In this document: positions 61,899 to 64,000 of the stretch, in pieces
How the letters are laid out: each line of letters begins with the position of its first letter
Numbering within the stretch: position 1 is the stretch's first letter
DNA from: CAWAHD01 sp963781785
GTDB taxonomy: Bacteria > Planctomycetota > Planctomycetia > Isosphaerales > Isosphaeraceae
NCBI GenBank assembly: GCA_963781785.1
Contig: CAWAHD010000005.1
Coordinates: 1,674,001 to 1,738,000, forward strand
Length of the DNA stretch: 64,000 bases
Direction of reading: 5' to 3'
Notes under the pieces: model-generated
What the model was told of the DNA's origin: nothing
Database searches by the model: none
The model's input: the letters and a program-made list of their open reading frames with translations, nothing else
Program-made: the position numbers and the translations under genes

Positions 61899-63698
61899 CT
61901 ATTTCTTTTCATTCGTGGTCGTGTCATTGCCTTCGCCGCCTGAGTGGTGAACGTCGTTTTCATTGCTACCACCCGACTTCCCGGGCGTCCTCTCCCCTTC
62001 TTCAGCGAGAAGAGACGCGGGGTTGAGCACGACCTTATCGCCTTCCATGAGGCCCGATCTGACTTCCACCAGCCGCTGGTTGCTCATCCCCACAACAATG
62101 TCGCGCCGCTGTAGCTGCCCGTCCTGACCCACCACGAAGCAATGAGGGCTGGCACCCAGGCTGACGGTGCCGATGATCGCCTGCACGGGCACGACCATCA
62201 CAAGGGCGGGGCTCTCATCGGCATAGATCGTGACTTCTGCACTCATCCCCGGCTTGAGGCCCTCCACGGGCTCGTCGATCGACACGACGGTCTTGTAGAG
62301 CTTCACGTCCGCGGCAAACCAGTCTTGCTGACCGGCGACGGTATCGACGGTTTTGACGTGTCCGTGCAAGATACGGTTGGGAACGGCATCAATGCGGATC
62401 TGCGCGAGCTGCCAGGTGCTCTTGTCCTTGGGGTCCTTCTCGTTGCGCAGGTCGGAAACCATGGCTTCGTGTACGCGGACGTTGACCACCATCTGCGACA
62501 GGTCCGGAATCTGCATCATTTTCTGGCCCTCGCGGACCGGCTCCCCCTGAGCCACGATGGCTTGTTGCGAGCCACCGCCGCTGCGAGCCTGGTCGGAGAT
62601 GTAATAAACAACCAGCCCGTCCTGCGGCGCCAGCACGAGGCATTTGGCGATCTCGGCTTCGATCTCTTGTGCCCGGGTTTGCTCCTGTTTGTAAACGGAG
62701 TCCTTGGCCTGCCGGTCCGCATCGGCCTGCACCAATTTCGCTCGCGACTGGCTCCTGACCCGATCGAGTGCGCGATCGGCCTCTGCGAGCTTGGCGCTCA
62801 GATCCTGAATCGTCCGCCGCTTCGTGAAATCAACCAGCACCCGTCGTTCCGTCTCCAACTTCTGCAAGGCGATGCGGTTCGCGACCAGCCGCGAATCGTC
62901 CGCCTTCGCTTGAGAAGCGCTCTGATAACCCATCTTGACCATGCGGTTTGACCAGGTGGAACGCGCCTGTGCCATTTGCACGTCCGCGCGTGCCACCTCG
63001 ATGCGGCCATCGACGTCCTCGCGGGCTTGAATGAACTCGGCCTGCTCGTATTTCTCGAGATCGATTCGCGCCAGGTCGAGTGTGTTTCTGGCAGCCTCGA
63101 TATCGCTGGCATTCTGGCTCTCTTGAATGTGATATTCCTCGTTTGCGGTCACCCAGGCGGCCTTGGCCTGGTCGACTTTGATTTTCTGATCCTTGAGCTG
63201 CTCCACAAACCCCGAAGAATCCAGCTCCACGAGCTTGTCGCCCTTGACGACCTGGACTCCGGGCTCGACGATCCACTTGATCGTCGTGGCGATGGTGCTG
63301 CCCTTGGTGCCGGACCGGACGGTACAGATAATGTCGCCGTTCCTGGCCGATTCCAGAGTGCCGCGCTCGACGATGGCAACCTTCAGCTTTTCCTTGCGAA
63401 CGGTCCAGGTCGGGCCGGTAAATGGAGCTTTTCCAAAAAGCTTACCCGCCCATGACATCCCGGCGGCCAGACCGATGAGAAGCAAGAGCCCCAGGCCCCC
63501 GGCGACCCAGAGCTTGCGACGTTCATTCCGTGCATTGGCTCTGGGCAGGCGCGACGTGACGGGCCGTCGAGAACCCGGATTGCCGAAGATCGCGAGAGAG
63601 GGGTTGGTGGCCGACTGCGCGTCGTGATCGGCCTCGCCATTGAGCGCCGGCGCGTCGGATCGATTTGCAGATGACAGCGGCGGGGTTGGCGGATTCAT
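61899..63698 (-). CDS. macA: MacA-type periplasmic adaptor (HlyD family)
   Basis: The intact product is 599 residues. A cytosolic N-terminal tail of about 65 residues precedes a membrane helix near 67-85 (LWVAGGLGLLLLIGLAAGMS). Then come a lipoyl half (IKWIVEPGVQVVKGDKLVEL), a long coiled coil (VDQAKAAWVTANEEYHIQES through LEKYEQAEFIQAREDVDGRI and QDLSAKLAEADRALDRVRSQ), the second lipoyl half (CLVLAPQDGLVVYYISDQAR) and a beta-barrel plus membrane-proximal domain (VPVQAIIGTVSLGASPHCFV). ATG 63698 has GAGGAG upstream; the frame is open to 63743, but that part is not conserved-looking. The coiled coil is longer than in E. coli MacA. Upstream lie 117 bp that presumably hold the promoter. Confidence 0.88.
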   Translation of the reverse strand: MNPPTPPLSSANRSDAPALNGEADHDAQSATNPSLAIFGNPGSRRPVTSRLPRANARNERRKLWVAGGLGLLLLIGLAAGMSWAGKLFGKAPFTGPTWTVRKEKLKVAIVERGTLESARNGDIICTVRSGTKGSTIATTIKWIVEPGVQVVKGDKLVELDSSGFVEQLKDQKIKVDQAKAAWVTANEEYHIQESQNASDIEAARNTLDLARIDLEKYEQAEFIQAREDVDGRIEVARADVQMAQARSTWSNRMVKMGYQSASQAKADDSRLVANRIALQKLETERRVLVDFTKRRTIQDLSAKLAEADRALDRVRSQSRAKLVQADADRQAKDSVYKQEQTRAQEIEAEIAKCLVLAPQDGLVVYYISDQARSGGGSQQAIVAQGEPVREGQKMMQIPDLSQMVVNVRVHEAMVSDLRNEKDPKDKSTWQLAQIRIDAVPNRILHGHVKTVDTVAGQQDWFAADVKLYKTVVSIDEPVEGLKPGMSAEVTIYADESPALVMVVPVQAIIGTVSLGASPHCFVVGQDGQLQRRDIVVGMSNQRLVEVRSGLMEGDKVVLNPASLLAEEGERTPGKSGGSNENDVHHSGGEGNDTTTNEKK

Positions 63699-63815
63699 CG
63701 AGCCAGGCTCCTCGCAAGTCCAGGGAAAGAAACACCTTCCCAACTCCCATTGATATTGTCGCGAGGAGCGCGAACTGTGACAAACGCCTTACCATCATTG
63801 AGGGCGTAAAGGGAC

Positions 63816-64000
63816 TTACTCCTTCACGCCCTCCAGGGCGGAGCTCGCCGCCTCCTGGAACGCCCGCCGGACATCGCTGGCGTCGGAGTTGGGGAAGTCG
63901 GCGCGCTGGACCATCAGGATGTAGATCCGCTTTTTCGCGGGATCGATCCACGCCTGGGTGCCGTATGCCCCGCCATGGCCGAAGGTGCCGGGCGAGAGCA
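63816..64000 (-). CDS. Beta-lactamase-family serine hydrolase, C-terminal fragment (5' end outside window)
   Basis: Reading the complement from the window end gives LSPGTFGHGGAYGTQAWIDP then AKKRIYILMVQR, NSDASDVRRAFQEA and the stop TAA at 63816-63818. The GHGGAYGTQ.WIDP motif is the third active-site block (HxG, equivalent to KTG) and following strand of class-C-like beta-lactamase/esterase proteins. About 60 residues are present; the Ser-x-x-Lys nucleophile would lie outside. Many such proteins are peptidases or esterases, so lactam hydrolysis should not be assumed. The gene is on the same strand as macA, 117 bp upstream of it. Confidence 0.78.
   Translation of the reverse strand, partial: LSPGTFGHGGAYGTQAWIDPAKKRIYILMVQRADFPNSDASDVRRAFQEAASSALEGVKE

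Overview
This is a GC-rich bacterial segment. Its gene content points to a planctomycete, most likely in the Isosphaeraceae. The grounds are a BlaI/M56 sensor with long carboxypeptidase-regulatory-like repeats, a membrane-anchored prenyltransferase/squalene-oxidase repeat protein, leucine-rich-repeat proteins with a typical planctomycetal N-terminal helix, an ECF sigma factor paired with a FecR-type protein, a PASTA-less Ser/Thr kinase beside an FHA-GAF-PP2C phosphatase, and an orthocaspase. The phylum assignment is inference from family content, because there is no rRNA. I saw no tRNA, rRNA, CRISPR array, integrase or insertion sequence.

Layout. 0-8.1 kb is central metabolism on the plus strand: the end of mqnD (futalosine menaquinone pathway), aconitase, then all three pyruvate dehydrogenase components. 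8.2-17.3 kb is accessory: a large secreted repeat protein, a DUF4826 gene with two unknown genes, a transglutaminase-like protein, membrane proteins, and a ParE/RelE-like plus Shedu-like (DUF4263) gene pair. 17.5-24.9 kb carries an LRR protein, a nitrilase, a TPR protein, an ABC permease and ATPase pair, an acyl-ACP desaturase and a PQQ-type sugar dehydrogenase. 25-30.3 kb, minus strand, has an astacin-like protease overlapping a metacaspase, a trans-sulfuration enzyme and a PP2C phosphatase. 30.5-41.5 kb has a tandem M16 peptidase, the prenyltransferase-like protein, the kinase/phosphatase pair, a hexamer repeat array and a COG2509 flavoprotein. 41.5-50.8 kb, minus strand, holds two carboxypeptidase-regulatory paralogues, one fused to an M56 sensor peptidase, then blaI with a clear 40-bp operator and an S9 peptidase. 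50.9-64 kb has mobA, a TetR-MFP-RND efflux operon with a REP-like element inside the pump gene, FecR/ECF, MacAB and the end of a beta-lactamase-family gene.

A dominant feature is frame disruption. About thirty apparent frameshifts fall in more than twenty genes, including housekeeping genes (aconitase, PDH E2, cystathionine gamma-synthase-like enzyme). In each case the homologous protein continues in another frame with no loss of conserved sequence. Several of those I inspected lie in G/C runs or repeats. I read this as residual sequencing error rather than mass pseudogenisation, and I annotate these as single genes spanning the shifts.

The most interesting candidates are: the ParE-like/DUF4263 pair with its own upstream inverted repeat; the metalloprotease-metacaspase overlap operon; the BlaI operator with the M56-carboxypeptidase-regulatory fusion and its free paralogue; and the perfect 36-bp inverted repeat carried in frame inside the RND pump.
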